Below, in pieces: positions 1-9,374 of a stretch of DNA of 64,000 nt. The translations under genes and the position numbers were made by a program. The stretch lies in NCBI RefSeq assembly GCF_021532275.1, contig NZ_JACBOT010000001.1, positions 310,001 to 374,000 on the forward strand. Reading direction: 5' to 3'. Below the pieces are notes generated by a model. The model worked only from the letters and a program-made list of their open reading frames with translations, searched no databases and was not told where the DNA came from. Position 1 is the first letter of the stretch. Each line of letters begins with the position of its first letter. This DNA is from Brevibacterium sp. UCMA 11754 (GTDB taxonomy: Bacteria; Actinomycetota; Actinomycetes; Actinomycetales; Brevibacteriaceae).

Positions 1-1356
1 GAAGATCGAGCCGGAAAGCACGGGCGCCTGCGTGCGGCCGGACTCATCGGCTCATCGATCGAGTGGTACGACTTCTTCCTCTACGGCACCGCCGCCGCAC
101 TCGTCTTCCCGCACGTGTTCTTTCCGGACGCGGAGGGCATCAACGGCGTACTCCTGTCGTTCTCAACCTTTGCCACAGGCTTCATCGCCCGACCGGTCGG
201 CGGGCTGCTCGCCGGCAACTACGGCGACAAGCTCGGCCGCAAACCCATGGTCGTCATCTCATTGCTGGCAATGGCGATCTTCACGTTTGCCATCGGGTGC
301 CTGCCTTCGACAGCGAGCATCGGCCTCATCGCACCGATCCTGCTCGTGACGTGCCGGTTCCTCCAAGGCATCGCCTGTGGGGCACAGTGGGGTGGCCTTG
401 CGCTGCTGCTCAGCGAATCGGCCGGGCCCAAGCATCGTGCCTTCTCGGGCTCCTTCATGCAGGTGGGAGTCCCCTGCGGAGCCCTGTTGGGCAATCTCGT
501 CTTCGTCATCGTCTCAACTTCCATCAGCCATGAAGCCTTCATCTCGTGGGGATGGCGGGTCCCGTTCTGGGCCACAGCGCTCCTCGTGCCGGTCGTCATG
601 TACATCCAGCTCAAGATCGAGGACTCCCCGGAGTTCGAAACGCTCAAGCGCGAAGTCTCGGCGGACAAGCCTGCTGTCGTGCGTGCACCTCTGTGGCAGG
701 CCGTGAAGTCGCAGTGGAAGACGATCCTCCTTGCCTCCGGCACGCTGTCGGCCACGAACTGCGTCTTCTACATCACGATCGCCGGCGCCCTGTCATATGG
801 GACGACGTACCTCGGCATGGACTACAACAGCATGCTCATTGCAGCCATGCTCTCCACCGTCGTCGCAATCCCGGTGACTCTGCTCGGCGGCAGGTTGGCC
901 GACAGGATCGGACGTCGACCGGTCATCATCATCGGCGGCGTCGGGATTCTCATCTGGGCTTTCCCATACTTCGCTCTCATCAACGCAGCGAACATGGCCA
1001 TGTTCACGATCGCGGTCAGCGTTGCCGCCGTGTTCCAGTCGCTCGTCTATGCTCCGGTCGCCTCGTATTTCGGCGAGCTGTTCGCACCGCAGATCCGCTT
1101 CTCCTCGGTGTCATTGGCCTATCAGCTCAATGCGATCATCGTGTCGGGATCGACGCCCATCGTGATGACCTGGCTGATCGCGAAGATGGACGGGTCGACC
1201 GTGGGCATCACCCTCTTCGTGTGTGCCATGGCGGTCCTCACTGTCGGATGCGCCATCGCGCTGAAGGAGACCAACTCCAAGGAAGTCAGGCAGTCGGCGA
1301 CGGCTGTTCCGGGCGAACACCTGCATTCCAACAGCGTTGCCGGCTCCGCGGACTGA
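1..1356 (+). CDS. MFS transporter, metabolite:H+ symporter (MHS) family, 5' end outside window
   Basis: Proton-coupled uptake of an organic acid or similar small metabolite across the cytoplasmic membrane; the substrate cannot be read from sequence. The frame is open from base 1, and the first visible residues include SSIEWYDFFLYGT, the MHS signature at the start of TM1, so only a short N-terminus is missing. The MFS loop 2-3 motif follows (GDKLGRKPM), and a second copy (GGRLADRIGRRP) opens the C-terminal half. About 12 hydrophobic segments are visible. The stop is TGA at 1354. The SDR gene converges on it 43 bp away. Family assignment is firm. Confidence 0.9.
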   Translation, partial: EDRAGKHGRLRAAGLIGSSIEWYDFFLYGTAAALVFPHVFFPDAEGINGVLLSFSTFATGFIARPVGGLLAGNYGDKLGRKPMVVISLLAMAIFTFAIGCLPSTASIGLIAPILLVTCRFLQGIACGAQWGGLALLLSESAGPKHRAFSGSFMQVGVPCGALLGNLVFVIVSTSISHEAFISWGWRVPFWATALLVPVVMYIQLKIEDSPEFETLKREVSADKPAVVRAPLWQAVKSQWKTILLASGTLSATNCVFYITIAGALSYGTTYLGMDYNSMLIAAMLSTVVAIPVTLLGGRLADRIGRRPVIIIGGVGILIWAFPYFALINAANMAMFTIAVSVAAVFQSLVYAPVASYFGELFAPQIRFSSVSLAYQLNAIIVSGSTPIVMTWLIAKMDGSTVGITLFVCAMAVLTVGCAIALKETNSKEVRQSATAVPGEHLHSNSVAGSAD

Positions 1357-1399
1357 GAGTCAAAACCGTCTGGAGATTCAGGACCGCTCAATCGTTTCG

Positions 1400-2209
1400 T
1401 CAGCGCCCTGCAGCCGAGGTGCCCTGCAGCTTCGCCTGGTAGCGGCGCATGCCGCGCAACCACCTGTCGTAGTCCGACCCCTTCATGCGGTACATGTCGA
1501 GGACTTCGGGATGGGGCAGGATGAGGAAGGTCTCGGCCTCGATGGCGGCCATGACGGTGGTGGCGACGTCTGCCGGCTCGAGGACGTTGCCCGCCTCGGC
1601 GACTGCTCGCTGTCCGGTCAGCGCGTCCCCGGTGATCGCCTTGAGATCCTCGCCCCACAGGATCTTCGTGTTCACACCCATGGGGGCGAGCACGGACACG
1701 CGCAGCCCCTCGGCGCCATAGGTCACGGACAGCCATTCGGCGAAGGCGAGCGCGGCGTGCTTGGTCACCGAGTATCCTGCCTGTCCGATCTGGGTGAGCA
1801 GTCCCGCCGCCGAGGCGGTGGCGACGAAATATCCTTCCCCGCGCCCTGTCCACTCGGGGACGAGTCGTTCGGCAGCGCGAATGTGGGCCCGCAGATTGAC
1901 GTCGATGACTCGGTCCCAGTCGTCCTCGCCGCCCAGGCCGGTGGCTCCGGTGATCCCGGCATTGGCGAAGTAGAGATCGACCTGCCCCAGTTCGCTCTCG
2001 GCGGCGGCGAGCAGCCCGGTCACGCCCTCTGCCGAGGACACATCCCCCGTCCAACGCGGTTGCCCCAGCGCTCCCGCGGTGTCGGCGACCTCCTCGGCGA
2101 GGTCGGCGAGGAGCACCCGCGCCCCGCGTTCATGCAGGGCCGCTGCGATCGCGGCACCGATCCCTCCGGCCGCGCCGGTAACTACTGCGTTCCGTCCTTT
2201 GAGCTCCAT
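1400..2209 (-). CDS. SDR-family NAD(P)-dependent oxidoreductase
   Basis: Classical short-chain dehydrogenase/reductase of 269 residues, the usual length. The cofactor-binding TGAAGGIG motif is at residues 11-18, NAG in FANAG sits in the middle of the fold, and the active-site YSVTK has Tyr146 and Lys150. The ATG at 2209 is preceded by a good Shine-Dalgarno (AAGGGGGAAG). It is divergent from the acyl-CoA ligase, with 159 bp between the starts, so the two may act on the same pathway. An alcohol or 3-hydroxyacyl substrate is plausible but unproven. Confidence 0.88.
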   Translation of the reverse strand: MELKGRNAVVTGAAGGIGAAIAAALHERGARVLLADLAEEVADTAGALGQPRWTGDVSSAEGVTGLLAAAESELGQVDLYFANAGITGATGLGGEDDWDRVIDVNLRAHIRAAERLVPEWTGRGEGYFVATASAAGLLTQIGQAGYSVTKHAALAFAEWLSVTYGAEGLRVSVLAPMGVNTKILWGEDLKAITGDALTGQRAVAEAGNVLEPADVATTVMAAIEAETFLILPHPEVLDMYRMKGSDYDRWLRGMRRYQAKLQGTSAAGR

Positions 2210-2242
2210 CGACTTCCCCCTTCAGCACAATGCCCCACCTCA

Positions 2243-2271
2243 TTGTGTGCAGGGCCACATCCATCTATAGT
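2243..2271 (+). promoter_or_regulatory. Candidate housekeeping promoter for the acyl-CoA ligase gene
   Basis: TTGTGT (2243-2248) and TATAGT (2266-2271) are separated by 17 bp, a good fit to a primary sigma-factor promoter reading into the ligase gene. It lies in the divergent SDR/ligase intergenic region. Read by eye only. Confidence 0.4.
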
Positions 2272-2368
2272 TGAACCCGCACTCAGTTTCAAGTAAACAG
2301 AGCGGCGATGATGGGCGCCGGACCCAGCACGGGTCCACTCCTGCACCGTCGTGACCCGAAGGAGTCTC

Positions 2369-3904
2369 ATGGCCGCGACCCTGCGCACGTCAATCATCGA
2401 TCTGCTCATCCCCTGGGCGCAGACGATCCCGGACTCCATTGCAGTGCGCACTCCCCCTGGCCCGGACCGGGTCTCGCTGTCCCAGCTGCGCTTCCTCGGC
2501 GAGATCGAAGCCGCACGCGATCGCTGCCGTGCCTCCGGGCTTCGCCCGGGTGATCGGACGGTGCTCATCGCCCCATCGTGCCCGGAGTTCCTCATCGAAT
2601 TCCTCGGCGCCCACGCCGCCGGACTCGCGACCGTCGCCGTCAATCCGCTCTCGACGGCCCGGGAGCTGGACTACATCCTCGAGGACTCGGACGCACGTCG
2701 GCTTGTGGCCCACCCAGCCATGGCCGAGGCCGGACGAAGCGCTGCGAGCGGCCGCGACATCGACTTCGACACCCTGCCGCTGGTCGGCAACGAGGGGCCG
2801 AGCCTTCGGCTGAGAGAGGACGGCGTCGCCGAATTCGATCGTGTCGAATTCGGCTGGGACGACCTGGCTGCCCTGCTCTACACCTCCGGCACCACCGGCA
2901 AGCCGAAGGGTGCCATGCTGTCCCTGGGTAATTTCATCGCCACCACGGACATCGTCAAGGAGATGACTCAGACCTCCCCTGATGACCGGTCGGCCACCGG
3001 CCTGCCGCTGTTCCACGTCTTCGGGCTCGCCGACATGGCCCTGCCCGCGCTGAGTGCCGGTGCCCCTCTCACGCTTTTCCCGCGGTGGGATCCGCAGGCC
3101 TTCGTCGACGCCCTGGCGAAGGACGAGGTCTCCATCATCTCCGGTGTGCCCACCATGTGGATGTCGGTGCTCACGAACGCCGATGGGGCCGCGACACCGA
3201 ACCTGCGACTCGTCAGCTCCGGCGGTGCGGCGATCGCCGGAGAGGTGATCCGCAAGGTCGAAGCGCGATTCTCTGCCCCTGTGGCAGAGGGATACGGACT
3301 GACGGAGACGGCCGGGCTGGGCACGTTCAATCCGCTGTTCGGGACGCGGAAGGTCGGAAGCGTCGGCCTGCCCACTCCTGGGTTCGAAGTCAAGGTCATC
3401 GACCTGGACGGATCACGCCTTCCTGCAGGTAAGGTCGGCGAAGTCGCCCTCCGCGGCCCGGCAGTCATGCTCGGGTATTGGAATAAGCCCGAGGCCACCG
3501 CCGAGGTGCTCGATGACGAGGGCTGGTTCCGCACGGGAGATCTGGGCAAATTGGATGATGACGGGTATCTGTTCATCGTCGACCGGATCAAGGACCTCAT
3601 CATCCACGGCGGCTACAACGTCTACCCGCGTGAGGTCGAAGAGGTCCTCTACGAGATTCCGGGAGTCGCTCAGGCCAGCGTGGTCGGCACCCCCGATGAG
3701 AAATACGGGCAGCAGGTCACCGCTGTCATCGCCCTATCCCCCGGAGCTCAGCTCGACGCTGAAGAAGTGGAGAGATTCGCCAGGGAGAATCTGGCCGCGT
3801 ACAAGATTCCGCGGATCATCGAATTCGTCGAGGAGCTGCCCAAGGGGCCCAGCGGCAAGATCCTCAAGCGCGAGATCGTGGCCATGTATACGAAGAGTCC
3901 GTGA
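2369..3904 (+). CDS. AMP-forming acyl-CoA synthetase (ANL superfamily)
   Basis: Activates a carboxylic acid to its CoA thioester through an acyl-adenylate. The protein has 511 residues. The P-loop-like motif YTSGTTGKPKG is at residues 171-181, followed by GYGLTE, GWFRTGD, and the C-terminal catalytic lysine region GPSGKILKRE. Start chosen at ATG 2369 (MAATLRTS) because GAAGGAG ends about 5 bases upstream; a GTG at 2351 is in frame but lacks a ribosome site. The C-terminal SDR partner on the other strand and the CoA-metabolism operon nearby suggest fatty, branched or aromatic acid use. The substrate is not predictable. Confidence 0.9.
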   Translation: MAATLRTSIIDLLIPWAQTIPDSIAVRTPPGPDRVSLSQLRFLGEIEAARDRCRASGLRPGDRTVLIAPSCPEFLIEFLGAHAAGLATVAVNPLSTARELDYILEDSDARRLVAHPAMAEAGRSAASGRDIDFDTLPLVGNEGPSLRLREDGVAEFDRVEFGWDDLAALLYTSGTTGKPKGAMLSLGNFIATTDIVKEMTQTSPDDRSATGLPLFHVFGLADMALPALSAGAPLTLFPRWDPQAFVDALAKDEVSIISGVPTMWMSVLTNADGAATPNLRLVSSGGAAIAGEVIRKVEARFSAPVAEGYGLTETAGLGTFNPLFGTRKVGSVGLPTPGFEVKVIDLDGSRLPAGKVGEVALRGPAVMLGYWNKPEATAEVLDDEGWFRTGDLGKLDDDGYLFIVDRIKDLIIHGGYNVYPREVEEVLYEIPGVAQASVVGTPDEKYGQQVTAVIALSPGAQLDAEEVERFARENLAAYKIPRIIEFVEELPKGPSGKILKREIVAMYTKSP

Positions 3905-3919
3905 CGGCAGGGGCAGCCA

Positions 3920-4093
3920 CTACTGTGCGCGACGGAAGCTAAATGTGCGCACACAGAATTCTCGCACGGAGTCCAGCTCAGGCTCTGCGGCCCATAGCAG
4001 CTGCAGATCCACCAGGTCATGGGCGCGGGAGTAGTCGGGGTCCGTCAACGCGCGGATCTTCTGCGCAAAGTTCAGTGGTGTCGCGGTGTTCAT
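3920..4093 (-). pseudogene. Stub of an AbiEii-type nucleotidyltransferase toxin gene
   Basis: A 57-codon frame starts at ATG 4093, 8 bases after the AbiEi-like stop, as expected for the second gene of an abiE operon. It encodes only a few N-terminal residues and then AQKIRALTDPDYSRAHDLVDL, a stretch I recognise from the C-terminal part of AbiEii-family proteins. The nucleotidyltransferase core (GSxxDxD and following, normally well over 150 residues) is absent. The simplest reading is an internal in-frame deletion that removed the catalytic domain. Toxicity is therefore not expected. The identification rests on motif recall. Confidence 0.6.
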
Positions 4094-4101
4094 GCAGCGT
4101 C

Positions 4102-4629
4102 CTACTGACCTGTCAGATTCGCGACGTCGTGGTTGTCGATCAACTCGCGCTGACGTGCCTGTTCGACCAGCGTTTTCCACCGCTCCGATGGCATCCTGTC
4201 ATGCACGTCGACGAGAGCACGACGAACAGTGGTCGCGGGGATGCCTTCGTAATGCGTCAGGTCCTCGTCAGGGACATCCATCCGCGTCTCGAGGCCAACC
4301 CACTCGGGAAGGGTCCTGCGCACTCGGCGACGGGTCGCCACCCGGATGCGGTGCGGATTGAACTGTCCCAGACCCAGCAGATCGAACACAGTCTCCCGCT
4401 CAAGGAATGCTCCGTCACCGGCCAGCGCCGCCGCCACCGCCGGCTCGGTCAGGTCTGTCGTGGGCACACTACGGTGGATGTACACGCCCTGGCCATACGC
4501 CTGCAGTGCGCCGCGGTGGGCAAGTTTGCGCACCTCGACAGCGGGCACCCCCGCGTCCTCAGCCTCGGTGATCGTGACGACACCGTGCTGTTCTGCAGCG
4601 ATCTCCCACAGATCGTGTCGGTAGCCCAT
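4102..4629 (-). CDS. AbiEi-type antitoxin / autoregulator of a type IV toxin-antitoxin locus
   Basis: A 175-residue protein opening with a winged-helix-like N-terminus (LWEIAAEQHGVVTITEAEDAG, then a basic segment HRGALQAYGQGVYIH), the layout of AbiEi antitoxins that repress their own operon. The central RIRVATRRRVRR and PATTVRRALVDVHDR segments match the family's C-terminal domain. The ATG is at 4629. The partner toxin downstream is reduced to a stub, so this is an orphan antitoxin. It could still repress its promoter, or neutralise a related AbiEii elsewhere in the genome. A 38-bp palindrome lies just upstream. Confidence 0.8.
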   Translation of the reverse strand: MGYRHDLWEIAAEQHGVVTITEAEDAGVPAVEVRKLAHRGALQAYGQGVYIHRSVPTTDLTEPAVAAALAGDGAFLERETVFDLLGLGQFNPHRIRVATRRRVRRTLPEWVGLETRMDVPDEDLTHYEGIPATTVRRALVDVHDRMPSERWKTLVEQARQRELIDNHDVANLTGQ

Positions 4630-4647
4630 GACTCCGCCTCTCGCCCT

Positions 4648-4685
4648 ATGTCAAAAGCGTACCAGTTCCGGTACAGTTTTGACAT
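4648..4685. promoter_or_regulatory. 38-bp palindromic operator of the abiE-like locus
   Basis: A symmetric two-tier palindrome. The outer arms ATGTCAAAA (4648-4656) and TTTTGACAT (4677-4685) match perfectly, as do the inner arms GTACC (4659-4663) and GGTAC (4670-4674), with 2-bp gaps on each side and a 6-bp centre. It is 18 bp upstream of the AbiEi-like start. AbiEi proteins are known to bind inverted repeats in their own promoters, so this is the obvious operator. The outer arms also contain TTGACA on each strand, so repressor and RNA polymerase could compete. Confidence 0.7.
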
Positions 4686-4744
4686 TCTCGGGAGATCGAT
4701 TCGTCGTGAACAACTCCTTCGGCGCACTCAGAGGGGCCTCAACC

Positions 4745-5455
4745 TCAAACCCACCGATACTCATACTCCGGGCGCCCTGGAGTCCCATACCGCGGCTGCT
4801 TGACTGCCTGCTTCGTCTTCACCAGATGCTCCAGATAACGGCGCACCGTCACCCGAGAGAGCTCCAAGGTCGTTGCCACCTCGGTGGCCGACACAGCAGA
4901 GTCAGCATCCCGCACGACACGGGAGATCGCCGTCAGCGTCTCCTCGATCAACCCCTTGGGCAAGCGGCCCGATGAGACAGAGCGCAGGGCGCTGAGCGCA
5001 TTGTCCACCGAGGCCTGCGTGGCCAAGGAACCGGCGCCCGAACCGTCAAGGTTGAGGCGGAAATCCCGCTGGTTCTCCAGCTTCTCGCGGAAGATGGTGA
5101 AGGTGAACGGTTTGATCAGATACTGCGTCACCCCGCTCGAGATCGCGGACCGAATAACCTGCAGGTGGCGCACCGCAGTGATCGCGATAATGTCGGCACC
5201 ATAGCCCTTCGCGTTCATGCGCTTGGCCACGTCGAGCCCGTGCGAATCGGTGAGGTTCATATCCAGCAGCACAATGTCGACCGGCTCTCCACTCACTCCG
5301 AAAGACTCGAACTTCTCAAGCGCATCGTGGCCGGACAGGCAGGTGCCGGCGACAACGAATCCGGGCACCCGGCGCACGAAGTCGGCATGGGCCTCCGCAG
5401 TCATCGGGTCGTCTTCGACGATGAGCACACGCAGGTCGCGTTCAACGGCCATCAT
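4745..5455 (-). CDS. Response regulator, CitB/DcuR type
   Basis: Cytoplasmic DNA-binding partner of the adjacent sensor kinase. The receiver domain (about residues 8-125) shows the acidic pocket ED-D (14-16), phosphoacceptor Asp65 in VLLDMN, and the conserved Lys in LIKPF. The C-terminal part (ATEVATTLELSRVTVRRYLEHL) is the helix-turn-helix typical of CitB/DcuR regulators of carboxylate uptake. Start taken at ATG 5455, behind GGGGAGGAG; ATG 5452 is equally possible. It overlaps the kinase gene's 3' end by 14 bp, so the pair is translationally coupled. Likely targets are a carboxylate transporter, for example the DctA-like gene at 12.9 kb. Confidence 0.9.
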   Translation of the reverse strand: MMAVERDLRVLIVEDDPMTAEAHADFVRRVPGFVVAGTCLSGHDALEKFESFGVSGEPVDIVLLDMNLTDSHGLDVAKRMNAKGYGADIIAITAVRHLQVIRSAISSGVTQYLIKPFTFTIFREKLENQRDFRLNLDGSGAGSLATQASVDNALSALRSVSSGRLPKGLIEETLTAISRVVRDADSAVSATEVATTLELSRVTVRRYLEHLVKTKQAVKQPRYGTPGRPEYEYRWV

Positions 5456-7124
5456 CGCCTCCTCCCCGTTCGTTCCCGGCATCGCTGCTACCCTCGTCGA
5501 GGCTATCGGCAGTCAGCGGCAATGTCACCGTGAAGATCGCTCCCCCGTCGGATTCGACCTCGAGATCTCCGCCGAGTCTCGTCACAGCCTGGCGCACCAG
5601 CACCAGTCCGAACCCGCGCCCACCGGATCCAGCCGGAGCAGCCTTCGCAGAGGTGCCGAGATGGAAGATCGCGTCGATCTCCTCCGTATCGATCCCCGAC
5701 CCCGAGTCCGCAACCGTGATGATGAGCTCCCCGTCGGCGGCAACGAAGTCCGCCCACACATGCCGCTCCTCAGAGTTCGCTGCAGCATCGAAGGCATTGT
5801 CGAGGAGGTTGCCGGCCACGGTGACCAGGTCGCGGGCGTCCAGGCTGCTCGGCGGCAGCTCACCGACAGCGGTGACGGTCAGTTCGATGCCGCGTTCGTG
5901 GGCCTGGGCGGCTTTGCCGATCATCAGCGCGGTGATGAAGGGCTCATCAAGGGAATCGACGAACGAATCGGTCAGCCGCTGCGACTCCTGCTGATCCCGA
6001 ACCGCGAAGTCCAAGGCCTCCCGCGAACGCCCCAGTTCAATCAACGTCGCCACGGTATGCAGACGGTTCGAATGCTCGTGAGTCTGGGCCCGTAGAGCCT
6101 CGGACAGGGTCCGCATCGTCTCGAGCTCACCGGTGAGTTCCTGAATGTCTGTGCGATCGCGCAGGGTTGCCACCGTTCCCCCAGAACTGGAGCTGGAACC
6201 GAGCGCACCCCGATCGGGCTGGCTCGCCTGCTTCTGGTTGACCACGAGCACCCGGTCCCGAGTCAGGTGGATCTCATCGACGGCATCCCGACCCGACGAC
6301 AACAACGATGACACGGACGAGGGCAGGGCCACCTCGGCGAGGGGAATGGGGGTGCGCTCATCGGGCTCGGGCAGCCCCAGCAGCTCGGCGGCCTCATCGT
6401 TGTAGAGGACCAGCTGCCCATCATCGTCGACGAGGATGAGGCCCTCGCGCAACGAATGCAGCGCGGAGTCGTAGAACGCGAACAGGGACTTGAGCTGTTC
6501 GGGCCCGTAGCCGAGGGTGACTCGGCGCAGGTAGCGGCTGAGTATCCAGGAGCCCAGCCCACCGAGGCCGATCGCGGCGAGGCCGACGATGATGATCTGC
6601 GGCAGTGCGGCAGCCCGGGCCACCGACAGGGTCTTCAGCGTCACTCCGACCGCGACCATGGCTGTGACTTCACCCGATGAGTCGGTGACGGGCACGATCG
6701 CGCGCACCGACTCACCCAGGGTTCCTTCGTACTCCTCGACCTGACTTTGACCGGTCAGGGCCTGGTCGATGCTGCCGATATAGTCCTTGCCCAGCTGCTT
6801 GGGGTCCGGGTGCGTGTAGCGGGTGCGATCGCGGTCCATGATCGTCACGAAGTCGACCTCGGCGGTGTCGATGACGGTCAACGCATAGGGCTGGAGCTTC
6901 GCCGAGGCATCAGAATCACCTGCGGCCTCCACCGAGGAGATGACGAAGGGGTCATGGGCCAAGGTCTCGGCGATGGAGAGCACCCGCTCCGAGGTCGCCT
7001 GCCGGGCAGAGCCCAGCGTCGAGACGTAGCTGGTGATGGACAGTGCGGTGCAGACGATGACGATGAGCGCCAGCTGGAGGAAGAAGAGCCTGCGCGCCAA
7101 CGGCATCAGCTTCATGCTGCTCAT
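5442..7124 (-). CDS. Sensor histidine kinase, CitA/DcuS type
   Basis: Membrane-bound carboxylate-sensing kinase of 560 residues. TM1 is at about residues 10-30, followed by an extracytoplasmic PAS/Cache-like sensor domain, TM2 at about 175-195, a cytoplasmic PAS domain, and a Spo0B-like H-box with His351 in THEHSNRLHT. The HATPase domain has N-box NLLDNAFDAA, G1 DSGSGID and G2 GGRGFGLVLV. This is the standard CitA/DcuS architecture and length. ATG at 7124 is used; a second ATG lies three codons in. It is co-transcribed with the response regulator. Confidence 0.92.
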   Translation of the reverse strand: MSSMKLMPLARRLFFLQLALIVIVCTALSITSYVSTLGSARQATSERVLSIAETLAHDPFVISSVEAAGDSDASAKLQPYALTVIDTAEVDFVTIMDRDRTRYTHPDPKQLGKDYIGSIDQALTGQSQVEEYEGTLGESVRAIVPVTDSSGEVTAMVAVGVTLKTLSVARAAALPQIIIVGLAAIGLGGLGSWILSRYLRRVTLGYGPEQLKSLFAFYDSALHSLREGLILVDDDGQLVLYNDEAAELLGLPEPDERTPIPLAEVALPSSVSSLLSSGRDAVDEIHLTRDRVLVVNQKQASQPDRGALGSSSSSGGTVATLRDRTDIQELTGELETMRTLSEALRAQTHEHSNRLHTVATLIELGRSREALDFAVRDQQESQRLTDSFVDSLDEPFITALMIGKAAQAHERGIELTVTAVGELPPSSLDARDLVTVAGNLLDNAFDAAANSEERHVWADFVAADGELIITVADSGSGIDTEEIDAIFHLGTSAKAAPAGSGGRGFGLVLVRQAVTRLGGDLEVESDGGAIFTVTLPLTADSLDEGSSDAGNERGGGDDGR

Positions 7125-7202
7125 GAGTCGTCCATTAGGCTCTTCACTCCTGTTCTCTTCAGCGGGTCAGGCGACCGCGCTGCAGACACAATCTATGCGA
7201 GC

Positions 7203-8180
7203 CTACCCTCGGGTTGCCAGATCTCGGATCGCTGCCGCATATGACCCGTGCTTGGCGAACCCGTTCTCTGTCGCATCGGTCCAGCCTTTCAATGACTGTT
7301 GGCACGATTCCATGAGCTGGTGGGCGGCTTGGCTCAGTCCGGACCGTCGGAAGACGAAGCCGAAGGGGCTTTCGATGAGGGGGTCCGTGTCGAAGATCGT
7401 CGCGCCCTGCCGATATGCAGTGAGTGCCATGCGCAGCGGGAGAAATGTGAACATGTCTCCGCTGAGCACGAATGCCAATTGGGTAGAGCGGTTTGGGCAG
7501 ATGGCCTGTGGGGCGAATTTCGCTCCACATTCTTCGAACACTTTTGCCACTGCGGTGTTCTCTCGGTTTGCCATATGCGAGACTGCAATGGGAATCTCTG
7601 GGAGCTCTGAAATGCTGACGACGTCCTTCTCAGAGACATCAGCCAAGGAATGGCCCGAATTCGGTGGTGCTACGAGCAGGAGTCTCTGCGTCCCAATCGT
7701 CAAGGAAGATAGCTGTGGGTGTTGGGCTATCGGCAATGAAGTGAACCCGAGTTCCGAATGCCCGGTTTCCACGGCAGTCGCCAGGCCCGCAGCACTATCA
7801 GCCTCTGAGATGGAGTATTGGAGTTCAGGATTGCTGCGCATGAAGGCCGATGCCCACGAGACGAGCGCGTCACTGGAGAGCTCTGGCATCGTGGTGATGG
7901 TGAGGATCCCCGTTTTAGCGTCCTGGATCTCTCTCGCGTGATCCGTCACGGCCAAGACGCCCCGCAGCGCCTTGCGTGCATCGGAGACCAATGCCAGTCC
8001 GGCCGGAGACGGAGTCAGTCTCCGGCCTGTCCTCACGAACAGATCTACTTTGAGTTCTCGTTCGAGAACCCTCAGCACTTGAGAGATGGTCGGCTGTGCG
8101 ACGTGCAGTGCCTCTGCAGCTCGGCTGACTCCGCCGTGGTCGACGACAGCGACGAAATACTCAAGGTGCCTGAGTTCCAT
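7203..8180 (-). CDS. LysR-family transcriptional regulator
   Basis: A 325-residue LTTR. The N-terminal winged HTH reads LEYFVAVVDHGGVSRAAEAL then HVAQPTISQVLRVLE, and a periplasmic-binding-protein-like effector domain follows. It is the last gene of the MFS / CoA-transferase / acyl-CoA dehydrogenase operon, only 9 bp after the dehydrogenase stop, so it is probably co-transcribed and controls that operon in response to its substrate. A T-N11-A inverted repeat near 12,056, upstream of the first gene, is a candidate binding site. LysR regulators are more often divergently placed, so the terminal position is slightly unusual. Confidence 0.9.
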   Translation of the reverse strand: MELRHLEYFVAVVDHGGVSRAAEALHVAQPTISQVLRVLERELKVDLFVRTGRRLTPSPAGLALVSDARKALRGVLAVTDHAREIQDAKTGILTITTMPELSSDALVSWASAFMRSNPELQYSISEADSAAGLATAVETGHSELGFTSLPIAQHPQLSSLTIGTQRLLLVAPPNSGHSLADVSEKDVVSISELPEIPIAVSHMANRENTAVAKVFEECGAKFAPQAICPNRSTQLAFVLSGDMFTFLPLRMALTAYRQGATIFDTDPLIESPFGFVFRRSGLSQAAHQLMESCQQSLKGWTDATENGFAKHGSYAAAIRDLATRG

Positions 8181-8189
8181 CCTTCAATT

Positions 8190-9374
8190 CTATTTCACTC
8201 GGTATGAGTCAGGCAGGGTCTCATCCTTCGCCATCTGTTTGATCATCGCTCGACCGAGGTTTCTGCGATGGATTGGCGACGATCCTTCGTAGATCCTCAG
8301 GCCTCGAACGTCTCGCCACATTCGTGGAACAGGGTGGGGGCCGACGATTCCCTCGCCACCGAGCAGTTGAACGCATTCGTCGGCGACTCGGCTGGCCATT
8401 TCTGTGCAGTACAGTTTTGCGGCCGAGATCCGATGCCGGGCGATGATGCCTTCGTCGAAGGTGCGGGCACTTTCCAAGGTCAGAGCTCGGCCGGCTTCGA
8501 GCTGCGCGAAACACTCGCCCAGTGTGTTCTGCACGACGCCGAGGTCCGCCAGCGGAGCCCCGAACTGAGCGCGTTGGCTGACATGGGCAACGGCTTCTTC
8601 CAGCATCCGTGTGGCTTGCGCGACAGCGGTCGCTGCCACGTGCATTCGGGCGTGATTGATTCCCCGCAGCGCCATTTTCATTCCGGTTCCTTCGGCGTCT
8701 CCGACCAGCGCGCCGACAGGTACCGCGACCTCATTGAGTTCGATTTCCGCAACTGGGCCGGTTTCATGACCGTTCATCATGTCGGCGGCCCGCGTTGTCA
8801 CTCCCTCGCTCAACCGGTCAACGATGAAGCAGCTGGGGTCCTCCGCCTCGTCCGTGTTCGCGAAGATGAATAGCTGGTCTGCCCAGGCGGCATTGGTGAT
8901 GTATCGCTTACCGCCGTTCAGCACCCACCCGTCAGCGGTCTTCCGCGCGTGAGTGCCCAGCGCCTTGGCATCCGAGCCTGCCTCCGGTTCGGTCAATCCG
9001 AATGCGGTGACCGTGTCGCCCCCGGCCATCGCCGGCAGCCACTTCTCCCGCTGTTCTTGTGTTCCGAATTCGTTGAGCCCCTGTGAGCAGAGGCCGATGA
9101 CGGTGGAGAATCGCGAACGGTACACGGCCGATGCTCGGGTGAATTCCAGGGTCAGCTTGACCTGTTCTTCCATGGACCAAGCCAGACCACCGAGTTCTCG
9201 AGGGATGGAGATTCCGAAGAGTCCCAAGGATTTCATGTCCTCGACGATCCGTTCGGGTACGGCCCCGGTCCGAACCATTTCGGCCTCGCCGGGGATGAGC
9301 ACCTCGCCTGTGAATGCGGCGACTCGTTCCAGATACTCCGAGAAGTTCAGTTCTTTGATAGCTGGGTCAATCAT
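8190..9374 (-). CDS. Acyl-CoA dehydrogenase family protein
   Basis: FAD-dependent alpha,beta-dehydrogenation of an acyl-CoA in the cytoplasm. It has 394 residues, the normal family length. Family motifs include FGLTEPEAGSDAK (FAD/substrate region), QLLGGEGI near the C-terminus, and RIYEGSSPIHRRNLGR. The ATG at 9374 has a weak ribosome site (AAAGAG). It lies 97 bp after the CoA-transferase, which would supply its CoA ester. In this pairing the enzyme probably acts on a dicarboxylic, branched or aromatic acyl-CoA; the sequence does not say which. Confidence 0.9.
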   Translation of the reverse strand: MIDPAIKELNFSEYLERVAAFTGEVLIPGEAEMVRTGAVPERIVEDMKSLGLFGISIPRELGGLAWSMEEQVKLTLEFTRASAVYRSRFSTVIGLCSQGLNEFGTQEQREKWLPAMAGGDTVTAFGLTEPEAGSDAKALGTHARKTADGWVLNGGKRYITNAAWADQLFIFANTDEAEDPSCFIVDRLSEGVTTRAADMMNGHETGPVAEIELNEVAVPVGALVGDAEGTGMKMALRGINHARMHVAATAVAQATRMLEEAVAHVSQRAQFGAPLADLGVVQNTLGECFAQLEAGRALTLESARTFDEGIIARHRISAAKLYCTEMASRVADECVQLLGGEGIVGPHPVPRMWRDVRGLRIYEGSSPIHRRNLGRAMIKQMAKDETLPDSYRVK

